Part shown: piece by piece, positions 1 through 9,337 of the stretch
Numbering within the stretch: position 1 is the first letter of the stretch
Layout of the letters: each line of letters begins with the position of its first letter
NCBI GenBank assembly: GCA_001839685.1
Contig: MLAK01000948.1
Span: 1-44,320 of the forward strand
DNA: 44,320 nt
Direction: 5' to 3'
From: Tritrichomonas foetus
Taxonomy: Eukaryota; Parabasalia; Tritrichomonadida; Tritrichomonadidae
Translations under genes and position numbers: made by a program
The notes under the pieces: generated by a model
The model's input: only the letters and a program-made list of their open reading frames with translations
Told to the model about the DNA's origin: nothing
The model's database searches: none

Positions 1-178
1 GTCTTCTACATCTAGAGCTAGTTAGTTTGTATACATCTAAATAAATAAACAATTATTGACTTCGGCATTGTTTTTTTTGAATTCAATTATATTTACTAAA
101 TAACGTTCTCGATTTTTGAAAATTTTATTTATTTGGGAAAATTTTTCCTAAAATTTTAATGCTTCATTTAACTTTTCA

Positions 179-631
179 ATGTATCATAAACTAGGCCGAC
201 CGAAACGAACAATTACAGCGAAATACATCATGATTCACGAACCAAACCAACCGCCTGTATACTACCCTTTCGATAAAAATGGGAATATTTTAAAAGTTGA
301 GACATCATCCGAAAATCCAGAAAATCAATTCGAAAATGATATTTCTATCCAAAACAAGTATAATCCTCCTCTTTCGAGTGATTCAAATAATCCCACAAAT
401 TTTCCCGAAAGCGAAGACAATCCTTCAACTGAAGACGACCAACAAAACATAGGAATCAATGATAACTGTAAAACATTGAATGCGATTGATTTTGTCGATA
501 TCAAAAATTTATTGAAGAAACCTTCTCCGATTCAATTCCCAAAACTTATTCTATTTGATAAGGATGCCTCTTTTTTGAAGGTTCCTCCAAGAATCGAAGT
601 TGAGCCATTCAAATTTCCAAAATGCTTATAA
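179..631 (+). CDS. hypothetical protein, 150 aa
   Basis: The open frame begins with ATG immediately after a T-rich leader and ends with TAA. I do not recognise the protein. The N-terminus is basic and carries a short Gly-Arg-Pro-Lys-Arg run (residues 6-10) resembling an AT-hook core. The middle (about 45-90) is rich in Asn, Ser, Asp and Glu and is probably disordered. The last 45 residues are Pro/Lys/Phe-rich, with repeated Phe-Pro-Lys. There is no signal peptide and no membrane segment. A role in DNA binding would be a guess from a five-residue motif. The reading frame is long for such AT-rich DNA and its codon use resembles the neighbouring genes, so it is probably real. Confidence 0.5.
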   Translation: MYHKLGRPKRTITAKYIMIHEPNQPPVYYPFDKNGNILKVETSSENPENQFENDISIQNKYNPPLSSDSNNPTNFPESEDNPSTEDDQQNIGINDNCKTLNAIDFVDIKNLLKKPSPIQFPKLILFDKDASFLKVPPRIEVEPFKFPKCL

Positions 632-1182
632 TTTACGATTACCCATGAAACTCCTCGGACTAAACTTTCTCTATCACACCTAATTTGATTTTTCCCTGTT
701 TATTTTCATTTTTAATTCTTCATTTGTGCCAATCAGCTGATTGAATTTTTGTTATTCAATTTCTTGTTTCTTTTAGGGGGCGCATCATGTAATAATTTGT
801 GCATGCAATGATTTATGCGCTTTTCACGAAGATGTCATTGATTTCCTTTTTGATTTATTTGAAATGTGAATCTCTTCACTTTTTGGTCAAATTGTTCATG
901 GAATTGATCATTTATTTAGTTATATAAATCTTTGTTTCTCTCATTTCACGGATTCATCAAAAATATTATTGGGCTCGGAAATATTATTTTATGATCTCTT
1001 GTATCATGTTTAGTATCATAGGAAAATGACTTGGTGTGTGATTTTTAAAGCTTGTGGCGTGTTTTTTCAAAAGAAAGCCCTAAAATATTATTATTATTTT
1101 AAATGAGAAAAGAAGGAAAACCATTCTAATGATTTAATCAGCTATAGAAACTCATATTTATTCAGTAAGCATAAATTGTCAC
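632..1182. other. non-coding stretch, nothing recognised
   Basis: This AT-rich interval lies between the small hypothetical gene and the tRNA-Pro relic. I see no long reading frame, no tRNA fold and no tandem repeat. A short GC-richer patch near 777-825 has no recognisable structure. Confidence 0.5.
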
Positions 1183-1240
1183 AAATAGAACCACAGACCT
1201 CTCGCACCCAGAGCGAGAAGCGCAAGACAAATCACTCAGA
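1183..1240 (-). pseudogene. degenerate tRNA-Pro relic
   Basis: On the minus strand this stretch matches the intact tRNA-Pro gene at 1514-1585 over the T-loop, variable region and anticodon arm. The GGTTC core of the B box survives, followed by T instead of CGA, and a complete 5-bp anticodon stem encloses a TCTGGGT loop. The 5' half is damaged: about six bases are missing from the D-arm region and the A box is destroyed. The invariant U33 is replaced by C. It lies about 300 bp from the intact gene in the same orientation, so a local tandem duplication followed by decay is the simplest explanation. It should not be expressed as a functional tRNA. Confidence 0.55.
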
Positions 1241-1482
1241 CAAAGTCTCGCAAAATTTTGGAAAGCTAAAGATAAAAGATCTCAGAATATTGCTCTTATT
1301 TGTGAAAATCTCGGTTTCATACATGGAGATTTTTGACATATCTACAAATCAATGATGAATGTTATAAGTTTGGCTGTGATTGGGTCATATTTGGTACTTC
1401 TGTAATAAAAAAATAAATATGAAGATTTAATGATAGAAATGTTAATGTTGAGCATAAGAAATTACATTACAATCGACAAATC

Positions 1483-1509
1483 AAAAAAAAAAAAAAAAAA
1501 AAAAAAAAA
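1483..1509. repeat. poly(A) run (T-run on the minus strand)
   Basis: An uninterrupted run of about 27 A. On the minus strand it is a long T-run starting a few bases after the 3' end of tRNA-Pro, so it also supplies a very strong RNA polymerase III terminator. Its exact length is unreliable, as for any long homopolymer in a short-read assembly. Confidence 0.8.
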
Positions 1510-1513
1510 GATT

Positions 1514-1585
1514 GGGGCGATTCGGGAATCGAACCCGAGACCTATCGCACCCAAAGCGAGAATCATGCCACTAGACCAATCACCC
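1514..1585 (-). tRNA. tRNA-Pro (anticodon TGG)
   Basis: Read on the minus strand, the 72-nt sequence folds as a cloverleaf. The 7-bp acceptor is GGGTGAT with ATCGCCC (one G-U) and the discriminator is C, as usual for eukaryotic tRNA-Pro. The anticodon loop is TTTGGGT, giving TGG, and the T-arm contains GGTTCGATTCC, matching the B-box consensus. No CCA is encoded and an oligo-T terminator follows. The bottom pair of the anticodon stem is a C-U mismatch (positions 27 and 43); the neighbouring relic has the paired G there. The remaining structure is normal, so I expect it to work. Confidence 0.93.
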
Positions 1586-1981
1586 TGACGAAGTTCCTCA
1601 AAGCTTTTCACTCCATAAAAATACTTTTCATCATTAGATTAATTTTACTCACTTTCACTATTATTTATTTGTCATTTAAATACTAATATATTTATATTGA
1701 TGCGCCTTTCAATCACAGTCATGTAAATGATGTGAAAAACTCAAAAGATAAAGATAATCTATCAAGCAAAATTAATTCACTATAATTGCTACTAAAAGAT
1801 TTCTATTCAAAGAAATCAGTTCATAATGTGAATTCATATTTTTGTTCTTATGTAACTGCCAACAACTTGATTATTTCGATAGAAAAAGTGAAATCAATGA
1901 AAATATGAATTAGTGATGCTTTTTTAGCTGGCTTATAAAATAGATTGTATAAAGTCATTCTATTTAAGAAGTAAAGTGAAT
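1586..1981. other. AT-rich spacer upstream of tRNA-Pro
   Basis: The 5' flank of the tRNA-Pro gene up to the minisatellite. No gene, RNA fold or repeat is recognised. Confidence 0.4.
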
Positions 1982-2302
1982 TCATGTTTTCACGAATGAT
2001 TCATGTTTTTCACAAATGATTCATGTTTTTCACAAATGATTCATGTTTTTCACAAATGATTCATGTTTTTCACAAATGATTCATGTTTTTCACAAATGAT
2101 TCATGTTTTTCACAAATGATTCATGTTTTTCACAAATGATTCATGTTTTTCACAAATGATTCATGTTTTTCACAAATGATTNTGTCTCTTATACACATCT
2201 CAAATGATTCATGTTTTTCACAAATGATTCATGTTTTTCACAAATGATTCATGTTTTTCACAAATGATTCATGTTTTTCACAAATGATTCATGTTTTTCA
2301 AA
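1982..2302. repeat. 20-bp minisatellite
   Basis: The unit is tcatgtttttcacaaatgat. A 19-bp variant (gaatgat ending) opens the array, nine perfect copies follow at 2001-2180, and four more plus partial copies lie at 2201-2302. A foreign 19-bp adapter sequence sits between the two blocks, so the true copy number is unknown. The array lies downstream of the transporter gene's stop codon and is not coding. Confidence 0.95.
2182..2200. other. Tn5/Nextera mosaic-end adapter left in the assembly
   Basis: An N followed by tgtctcttatacacatct matches the 19-bp Tn5 mosaic end used in tagmentation libraries (first base unresolved, expected C). It replaces part of one repeat unit inside the minisatellite. 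This is an assembly artefact, not a mobile element. Confidence 0.93.
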
Positions 2303-2360
2303 ACAAATAGTTTTTGAAGAGAGTGCGATTTAAAAGGAATCGTAAATATGATTTATTAAT

Positions 2361-3443
2361 TTATTCTGGTGGTGGATATGTGAAGAATGGTAACTTCCAG
2401 GCACCACTATAGATGAAAGAGGAACAGACAAGAATGATGAAACCTGCGAGCTCGAGCCATGACCATGAGCACCAAACTTCACCGAATGGCGAGCCTGCTG
2501 CAGCACAGATGAGCATAACAACCCAAATGAGTAAAGTACGGGCTGCTTCCAAAATTGTTCTAAAGACAGCTGATGAATGTGAGGTGACGAGCATTCCGAA
2601 AATGTTGTAGAAAAGAACAGCAATTAAGAAAAGTCCACAAGTGAGGGCAATTCCTCCACTTGTGAAGAGCTGAATGAATGAATCCATGAAGTTTTCAAGG
2701 GACTTGCCGAATGGCGAGGGCTTGTCGCCTGGGCAGATTAAGGCGAATGGGAATGCGATAAATATCATCATAAGCATGCCCCAAATTCCTTCCCAGCCGA
2801 CAACTTCAAGGGCTGGCAGATTGACATCACTCAAGATGAATTCTTCTGTGACGATCTGGCCGGCTTGAACGCATTGTGAGGCAATGACAAGAAGCGAACC
2901 CATGACTTTTTCGCCTGTTGTTCGTCCCTGGCCATCTTCGCCGCTTTCGGCATCATTTCCATATGGTGGGATGAAAATGCCAGCCGTGCCGATCATGACA
3001 AGTGCGATGACTGTGAGCGCGACGCCGAACCATTCGTATCCCTTAATTTTGCGTCTTAAGAAAATGATCGAAAATAGAACTGAAAAAATAACCATTGAGC
3101 CACGAAGCATTTGAAAAACTGAAACATTGATGTAAATAAGACCGAATGTCATAAGAGTCGAAGCGAAAAGATCAAAGGCGGAAGGAATGGATACCATAAC
3201 TCTTTGACGCCAGCCGCTGGGTGGGCGTTGGCCTTTGTTTTCTGGATCCCAGCATTTTGAAACTAACGCGGAGAACATCATACCGAAAAACATGAGAATT
3301 GATTGAGTGAAAGGTTGATCGAAATTATGGACGATGCCAGCATATCCAGCTGCTTTGATTTGGAGCATAATTTTCATTGAGACCGATGTGCATGTTCCGA
3401 AGATGAGCATGCCGGTAATTGCGAAACCAAAACCTAATCCCAT
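2361..3443 (-). CDS. SLC35F6-like drug/metabolite-transporter family protein
   Basis: A 360-residue polytopic membrane protein with about ten hydrophobic segments, the normal length for SLC35-type transporters. The clearest family signature is at about residues 105-150, where FQMLRGSMVIFSVLFS is followed by a short basic turn and a long hydrophobic helix. This is characteristic of the SLC35F6/TMEM branch of the DMT (EamA-like) superfamily. The C-terminal half repeats the pattern, with Arg-Thr-Leu/Ile around the eighth and ninth helices. Members sit in lysosomal, Golgi or other endomembranes; substrates of this branch are poorly defined, so none is assigned here. The hydrophilic loop after the first five helices (Asn/Asp/Glu/Gly-rich) is species-specific. 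The start ATG is followed directly by a hydrophobic segment. Confidence 0.82.
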   Translation of the reverse strand: MGLGFGFAITGMLIFGTCTSVSMKIMLQIKAAGYAGIVHNFDQPFTQSILMFFGMMFSALVSKCWDPENKGQRPPSGWRQRVMVSIPSAFDLFASTLMTFGLIYINVSVFQMLRGSMVIFSVLFSIIFLRRKIKGYEWFGVALTVIALVMIGTAGIFIPPYGNDAESGEDGQGRTTGEKVMGSLLVIASQCVQAGQIVTEEFILSDVNLPALEVVGWEGIWGMLMMIFIAFPFALICPGDKPSPFGKSLENFMDSFIQLFTSGGIALTCGLFLIAVLFYNIFGMLVTSHSSAVFRTILEAARTLLIWVVMLICAAAGSPFGEVWCSWSWLELAGFIILVCSSFIYSGAWKLPFFTYPPPE

Positions 3444-3476
3444 TTTTCTATTTTTTTACTTTTAATGGCCATTAAA

Positions 3477-3484
3477 AACGGTTT
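3477..3484 (+). promoter_or_regulatory. M3-like (Myb-type) core promoter motif upstream of the transporter gene
   Basis: AACGGTTT lies 34 nt upstream of the transporter ATG, in reverse orientation to the gene. It fits the Trichomonas vaginalis M3 consensus, which resembles a Myb recognition element. Similar sites precede several other genes here. This is a motif match only. Confidence 0.35.
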
Positions 3485-4202
3485 CTTTCAATTTGTAACT
3501 GCAAAGACAAAAAACGACGAGATTTTATCAACTCTGCCTCATTTGGATAAATGATGCTTTTTTCTATCAAAAATTGACTGAAATCAAGCTGGAAATGAAT
3601 TCGAATTATCACAAAATTTGATTGATCTAAAACGCGTGAAACTCATTGTACAAAAGCTTTGAATTATTTTAATGATACTTACAAGACAAAAAGTAGATCT
3701 CGATAAAAATTAATTAAATATTATCAAATTTAGATTGAAAAATTGTTTTCATATTCATGCAGTATAATGTTTTGAGGAATATATAACGATATGCATTCAA
3801 TAAATATACAAATATCTCTGATTTGTCGAATTTGAACAAATTATTATATTTTTTATTATATTTTTATTGTTTTAATGAGACAAAAGATGTATGAATTTCT
3901 TTGCAATGAAGATTTTCAATCAGAAAGCTTCTACTAAAATTTATAGAAATGAATTGATATAATGAAGTGGAGTGATATGAAAAAAAGATGAAAGTGACGA
4001 TAGTATGTAATATCGACTGAAAAAGTTAAATAACTGAATTAAAATAAACGTACTCGAGTGTACCTTTATCACAACATCAGATAATGAATTCAGTTCATCA
4101 TTCATTCAGGTGTCAAAACGAGTCAGAAATTAGAAATAACATATTAGTATTAATATACTTTTTAATTAAAAATTCATACAAATAAAATCCGAAACTGAGA
4201 TT
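3485..4202. other. AT-rich intergenic region, nothing recognised
   Basis: Spacer between the transporter promoter and the 3' end of the WD-repeat gene. It is strongly AT-rich with scattered short homopolymers. No ORF of interest, tRNA or repeat array is seen. Confidence 0.5.
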
Positions 4203-7200
4203 CTAAGAATCATTATTTTCCACAGTACACATATCCTTTCCTGTCCACACAATTTTATACGCATCATTTTCATTTTCCTTCAAAGGAATTGTCGCAGTAA
4301 CATGTTTTTTATTCACGGACAGAATTTTTGACTTTAAATCAAAAATTTTCATTATTTTTTCATTCACTGAAATTGCAGCTGCAAATAATGCTTTTGGACC
4401 AATTGAAAGCAGATGAATTGGGCTTTCAAAAATCTTTTCTTTAAAAAGAAACTTAGAATTTTTGAAAATATGAACAAACCCATCATCAGTAGATATGATC
4501 CAAACTGGTTCTTCATTTGCAATTTTATTCAAAAAGACAGTTTTTTGTTTTTTCAACTCTTCTTCAAAGATCTCATTATATTGGTAAAATGAGCTTCCGA
4601 GATGAGCAATTGTCAAAGCACCAAGAGTTCCAACAACAGATGGCTTTGCAATAGAAATAGCTGTACATAATTGACAAATCCATCTTACTGTTGTTGAAAG
4701 CGGTGATTCTTCAATTATATCCATAATCGATGTCGAAAAAGTCGAAAATTGTTGAGTAATAAGGGTAAAGAACCTATCTTCAAATAAAGAAGTGTCCTTT
4801 TGATAATAATAAATTTTTATTATTTGGGTCATTAAATATTTCTTATTATAAATTTCTTCCCAAAAATTGAAATCACTTAACAACAAAGAAAAAGCAAGTG
4901 GTGATGATGGATGAGAAGGCAGGGACATTTTCATAATAAAATCAAAAACAAGTTTATGATAATCTTGTGGGACGAATTCTGAATGATTTGCAATTATGAT
5001 TCCCATTAAGTATTTATCATAATCAGCTAAATTCTTTTTATTAAAATATTGAATATAAGACTTATACATTTCTTGGCAATTATTCTCAGTCATTGCACCA
5101 ATTGCTTTAATACAAGTAAGTGCAGCTATTTTTTGAACTTTTTCATCACTCACAAAGAGAAATTGAGTAAGAATTGAAATAAAACCACAAATTTTAGATT
5201 GATAATCTTTCATGATTATATCAATGTCATATCCAAGAAAATCTGCCATAAGTGTATATGTTAAATAATGTAAACAAGCATTATAAGGTGAAGTATCAAA
5301 AATTTTTGAACCAGACAATTTATACATTGGATAGAAAAATGTTGGTAAATTTCTATATCCTAAAAGAACGAAAGAAGTACTTTCACTATTATATTTTTTG
5401 CTGAAATTACCAACAGATCGTGTTCGAACCATTGGTGACATCATTTCCATCACACCACGTATAGTATTTTGGAAGTCTTTTGGAATTTCATTATTTTCAA
5501 TCAAATAGCCTTTTAATTTGGAAACTTCAATAACACTATAGAAAAGCGATGCTCCTGCAATATGTAATGATAAAGTTGAAGAAACATCAACTGCATCAGG
5601 GAATTTAACACGTGACCATATTATTTTAGAGCCTTGTGGAAGATAAGTTGTTACAGATAAAGGAAGTGGGTCATTTAAATCATAGATATAAAATGAATTA
5701 TCAATTTTTTCTACAACAATTAATTGCTGACTTTCAATAAAACTTACTGAAACTATTGGAAGACAATTTGATGCAAAAATTAAAGATAATTTTGTCCATT
5801 TAAATAAACAAAATGTTCCATCGCTTCCAATTGCAATCAAACATGAACGACCTGCAAATTTTATTGGTAAATGTGCAATTCCTATAATTGGAGCAACTAA
5901 CGAATTCACTATATCTGCAGGACATTTGTTATTCTCCCAAAAGAAATATAATTTCCCATCAGATCCACCTGCAATGATTTGAATTCTTTGACTTGGAAGA
6001 TTCACAATATGACATGAAAGTGCAGTAATTCGAACATTAGAAGTATTCATGAATCCTGCTGATAAAAAACCAGATCGAGATTTTCTGAAATCAACAGATT
6101 GTGAAATAGGAATATTTCTTGTTATTATACTATATGTTTTAACAGTATTTTGTGGATTACTCCAATCAAATAATTGGAAAGAAGAAGATTTAAAATCAGA
6201 TTGAATCACAATTCGACTTTTGGAATCTGGAATACAACAAAGTTTATTATTTCTTGGCATAACTAATTTAACCACTTTACTATCTTCTGAAATAGAAATG
6301 ACTGTTTTTGAAGAAGATGCAAAAATCACACCATTATGTGGTGTATAAGCAACATTGCTGAAAATACAACACTTTTTGTGAGAAAATGAAATGATTCGAG
6401 TCACTTGAAATTGTTGTGTTTGTTCGAGGGCTGAACCTTGAAGTTTATAAACTCTAAAATATCCATTAAAAGTACCAATTAATAAAGTATCTGGAATGTC
6501 CCATTCAACATAAGAAATAGAGTCATCCTTAGATATATCATTCAAAAAATCTGAAAAAACTGGAACTGCTATATTGGGCATGAAAACAGAGAAAAAATTA
6601 TCTTTGTAACGAATTATTCCATTCGGACAAGCTACTGCTGATTCTCCAAGAACGAAATCATCAAATGTTTCATCGTTTAGTGTTAATGTATTATTCTCAT
6701 GTACTTGATAAGTTCGTGTTGAATTTATTCCTGTCATAATTGCCAAATTTTGATTAACTGATAAACTTGAATGTCTTGAAAGAATCGAAAATGAAGTCAA
6801 TCCAGGAAAGCTAATATTCTGAATTATACTTCCATCTTTCAAATTAACAAGTGAAGCACATTTACCTTGAACCCAAAACCATGCCTGGCTGCTATCTGAA
6901 GCACACAGTAAAATTTTTATGAGGCCAGGTTGAACCAAGTTTTCATAAACAAAACAACAGGTTCCATCTTGACAGTGCCACCCGGCAATTGACCCATCTG
7001 ATGAAACTGATAAAAATGTGTTAATTTGAAGTGACATTGCTATGTCAGTAACTCCTCTCTTATGAACACATAATAAACAAACAGGAACAATTGATTGTGC
7101 AAGTTTAGAAATGAGCAAAATCGGTCCTTCTTCAGTTCCAGCAGCACACAGATTGGGAAGATTGAATGATTGTGACCTAAACAATTTATCAAAAAGAATC

Positions 7201-7298
7201 CATTCAAAACAAGAAAAATGAAAATCAGAAAATAATCCACTTTTTGCATGCTGAACTGCCACAATGAGTGGCATCTCTGATTCGATCACACTTCGCAT
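4203..7298 (-). CDS. large WD-repeat-like protein, possibly WDR7/rabconnectin-3-like
   Basis: A 1031-residue protein, taken from the first in-frame ATG; the frame is open 15 nt further upstream but only to a TTG. Residues up to about 560 show repeated beta-propeller blade patterns, such as a Val-Ser-Ser-Asp-Gly-Ser-Ile-Ala-Gly-Trp stretch near residue 100 and GGSDGKLYFFW near 440, but few canonical Trp-Asp endings. Residues 620-900 are predicted helical, and a last blade-like segment (IISTDDGFVHIF) lies near the C-terminus. N-terminal propeller, helical middle and terminal blades resemble WDR7 (rabconnectin-3 beta), which works with V-ATPase assembly. WDR11 or another coatomer-like WD protein is an alternative. 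The WD fold is well supported; the specific family is not. Confidence 0.6.
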   Translation of the reverse strand: MRSVIESEMPLIVAVQHAKSGLFSDFHFSCFEWILFDKLFRSQSFNLPNLCAAGTEEGPILLISKLAQSIVPVCLLCVHKRGVTDIAMSLQINTFLSVSSDGSIAGWHCQDGTCCFVYENLVQPGLIKILLCASDSSQAWFWVQGKCASLVNLKDGSIIQNISFPGLTSFSILSRHSSLSVNQNLAIMTGINSTRTYQVHENNTLTLNDETFDDFVLGESAVACPNGIIRYKDNFFSVFMPNIAVPVFSDFLNDISKDDSISYVEWDIPDTLLIGTFNGYFRVYKLQGSALEQTQQFQVTRIISFSHKKCCIFSNVAYTPHNGVIFASSSKTVISISEDSKVVKLVMPRNNKLCCIPDSKSRIVIQSDFKSSSFQLFDWSNPQNTVKTYSIITRNIPISQSVDFRKSRSGFLSAGFMNTSNVRITALSCHIVNLPSQRIQIIAGGSDGKLYFFWENNKCPADIVNSLVAPIIGIAHLPIKFAGRSCLIAIGSDGTFCLFKWTKLSLIFASNCLPIVSVSFIESQQLIVVEKIDNSFYIYDLNDPLPLSVTTYLPQGSKIIWSRVKFPDAVDVSSTLSLHIAGASLFYSVIEVSKLKGYLIENNEIPKDFQNTIRGVMEMMSPMVRTRSVGNFSKKYNSESTSFVLLGYRNLPTFFYPMYKLSGSKIFDTSPYNACLHYLTYTLMADFLGYDIDIIMKDYQSKICGFISILTQFLFVSDEKVQKIAALTCIKAIGAMTENNCQEMYKSYIQYFNKKNLADYDKYLMGIIIANHSEFVPQDYHKLVFDFIMKMSLPSHPSSPLAFSLLLSDFNFWEEIYNKKYLMTQIIKIYYYQKDTSLFEDRFFTLITQQFSTFSTSIMDIIEESPLSTTVRWICQLCTAISIAKPSVVGTLGALTIAHLGSSFYQYNEIFEEELKKQKTVFLNKIANEEPVWIISTDDGFVHIFKNSKFLFKEKIFESPIHLLSIGPKALFAAAISVNEKIMKIFDLKSKILSVNKKHVTATIPLKENENDAYKIVWTGKDMCTVENNDS

Positions 7299-7639
7299 GA
7301 AACAAGAAGCCAAATTTTTTCGATTTTATATAGTAACTTTTTCTGATGATAAATAGTCATACATTGAACGAAATTTCTATGAGACTATTTAATTATTCTT
7401 AAAGAAAGTGAAAACTATTGATTTTTTTAAATGGGCCGATAATTTTTTCTTTCAACTATATTTTTATTTTTTGTCGCTATATATCAATATTTATTGATAT
7501 TTCTCAATATTTTCTGCATATTTTGGATTAACATCTTTATATATACTATTTATATATAACAATTTTACATTTTAATTCATGAACAATGGTTAATAAAAGG
7601 TAAACTTTTTCATTTGATATATGGTCCATTTATGTGCAA
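7299..7639. other. divergent intergenic region
   Basis: About 340 bp between the ATGs of the WD-repeat gene and the glycosyltransferase-like gene, so it must hold both promoters. It is highly AT-rich with repeated TATATA. I see no exact M3-like site, and no start-proximal motif is convincing. Confidence 0.5.
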
Positions 7640-8884
7640 ATGAAAGAGTGTGAATGTTCTTTCAACGCCATAGTGATATCAGTCTTTGGCACCTCATTTC
7701 TCGCTTTATTCGCTGCTCTCTTTTTCCCTTATTTTCCTTTTCACCAATTATCGACGAGTCATTCTGTTCTTCAATCACAAGATCGATTTAACCGCATTCT
7801 TACAACTCCTTACACAACGAAATGGTACGAAGACGATATTTCTAACAAAAATCCCGACTATTCGAAATGTCCAGCCTGCAAATATTCGATCGCCGAAAAT
7901 TCAAATGGCAATTCATCACCAAAAGATGCCATTATTATTTTTGAATCGCATCTTACTGTTGGTATAGTTCCTTTTCTTCGCTCGCTCCGCATGACATCCT
8001 GCAAGGCCAAGGTCTTTTTCCTATCATGTCGCCGATCAATTAATTCAATTGGCACAGATGGCCCAAAGATTCTAGAATTATGCGGAGTTAACATCATTGA
8101 CTATGGGCACATTGATCCCCTTTGGTTTGAGCATGAGCTTCTTTTAAGATGGAGCGTTATTTATGACTTCATCACAGTCAATGAAAAGCACTTGGACAGA
8201 ATTTTGGTATCACATACAAACAATGTTATGTTTCAGGGGGATCCTTTCACTGATAAAATTGAGAAAGAAAATCTTTATTTCGCTAAAGAAGAATCACAAA
8301 TTGGAAAAAGCGTGATTGAAAAATGGGCTCTTGAAAACGTATGTCCAAAATATGCGCCATTATACATGAATGACTCAGTACTTACTGCACAAATAGTATT
8401 CGGTGGAGCAAAGCCTCTACAGGTTCTGTTTGATGTTTTAATTACTGATTTCACGTTTACTTATATGGATACAGGAAGGATTTACGAGCTTGGATATTTC
8501 ATGTATGCTGCTTATCGACTTTTGCCGAATCATAAGCCATCTGTGAATATTAAATTCTTATCACAAAATGATGGATATGCAGGAATAGCTTTTTATATGG
8601 AGAAAAAGGCGATTTTGAAACCAGGATCATTTAAGACAGATAAAGGGGTTTATCCACACGTGATTTACAATTTCGAACATCGACAAGTCTTTCTCTACGA
8701 CTATGATAAAATGTGTCCGAGGGATAAATGGAATATAAAGAACTATATGTTCAAGATACCTGAAGAATATTATGCAGGAAAAGTCGACAAGTTTGGAAAA
8801 CCGATTGAAAAGCAAGAAGAAAAGGCAAGAAGGCAGATTCAAAAATCAGACGATAAAAAAGATAAAGAAAAAGAATCGCGTTAA
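7640..8884 (+). CDS. type II membrane glycosyltransferase-like protein
   Basis: A 414-residue protein starting at the first ATG of the frame (a GTG lies 6 nt upstream). A short cytoplasmic tail with several Cys is followed by one membrane segment at about residues 9-32 and a lumenal domain: type II Golgi/ER topology. The lumenal part begins with a beta-strand-like AIIIFESHLTVGIVPFLRSL and contains VSHTNNVMFQGDPF at 190-203. That places it with the group of GT-A-like transferases that have Asp-x-Arg-Asp followed by a Phe-Gln-x-Asp-Pro-Phe motif. Here the acidic residues usually found before that block are His-Thr-Asn-Asn, so metal-dependent catalysis is doubtful. The C-terminal 30 residues are a Lys/Glu-rich tail. 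Donor and acceptor are unknown. Confidence 0.55.
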   Translation: MKECECSFNAIVISVFGTSFLALFAALFFPYFPFHQLSTSHSVLQSQDRFNRILTTPYTTKWYEDDISNKNPDYSKCPACKYSIAENSNGNSSPKDAIIIFESHLTVGIVPFLRSLRMTSCKAKVFFLSCRRSINSIGTDGPKILELCGVNIIDYGHIDPLWFEHELLLRWSVIYDFITVNEKHLDRILVSHTNNVMFQGDPFTDKIEKENLYFAKEESQIGKSVIEKWALENVCPKYAPLYMNDSVLTAQIVFGGAKPLQVLFDVLITDFTFTYMDTGRIYELGYFMYAAYRLLPNHKPSVNIKFLSQNDGYAGIAFYMEKKAILKPGSFKTDKGVYPHVIYNFEHRQVFLYDYDKMCPRDKWNIKNYMFKIPEEYYAGKVDKFGKPIEKQEEKARRQIQKSDDKKDKEKESR

Positions 8885-9337
8885 ATAGACTGAACAATCA
8901 TAATGATTCATACTTTTGTTGTATTATATAAACAATTATTTTTATTAGGATTTCTAAATTTTTTCTTTATTTTTTAAAAAAACTAAATAGATTTCATGAC
9001 CATAATCAACTTGATTTTCATCAGAAAAATAATAGGAAAATCACAAAATGAAAATCAAAGAATGAAAATCACCAAATGGAAATCAAAGAATGAAAATCCA
9101 GAATGAAAATCAAAGAATAAAAATCACAAAATGAAAATTACAAAATGGAAATTACAAAATGAAAATCACAAAATGGAAATTACAAAATGAAAATCCAGAA
9201 TGGAAATCACAGAATGGAAATCAAAGAATAAATGAATATAGTCTAGAAATAAATAAAAAACATAATTTTCTTGCTTTTATCGTTTTTTTTTTTAAAAATA
9301 TGTAATTTGTACAAAATATAAAATAGCATTATTATTA
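8885..9337. repeat. intergenic region with degenerate 14-16-bp repeats
   Basis: Between two convergent genes. From about 9025 to 9230 the sequence is built of imperfect units of the form (a)aaatcaaagaatg / aaaatcacaaaatg / ggaaattacaaaatg, with roughly 14 units that differ at one to three bases. It has stop codons in several frames and is not coding. It looks like a decaying minisatellite. The remainder is plain AT-rich spacer. Confidence 0.7.

Noticed and set aside
1982..2302. CRISPR-like array or transposon end because of the regular 20-bp repeats and the Tn5 sequence.
   Set aside because: Repeats are directly adjacent without unique spacers, and the Tn5 sequence is the library adapter.
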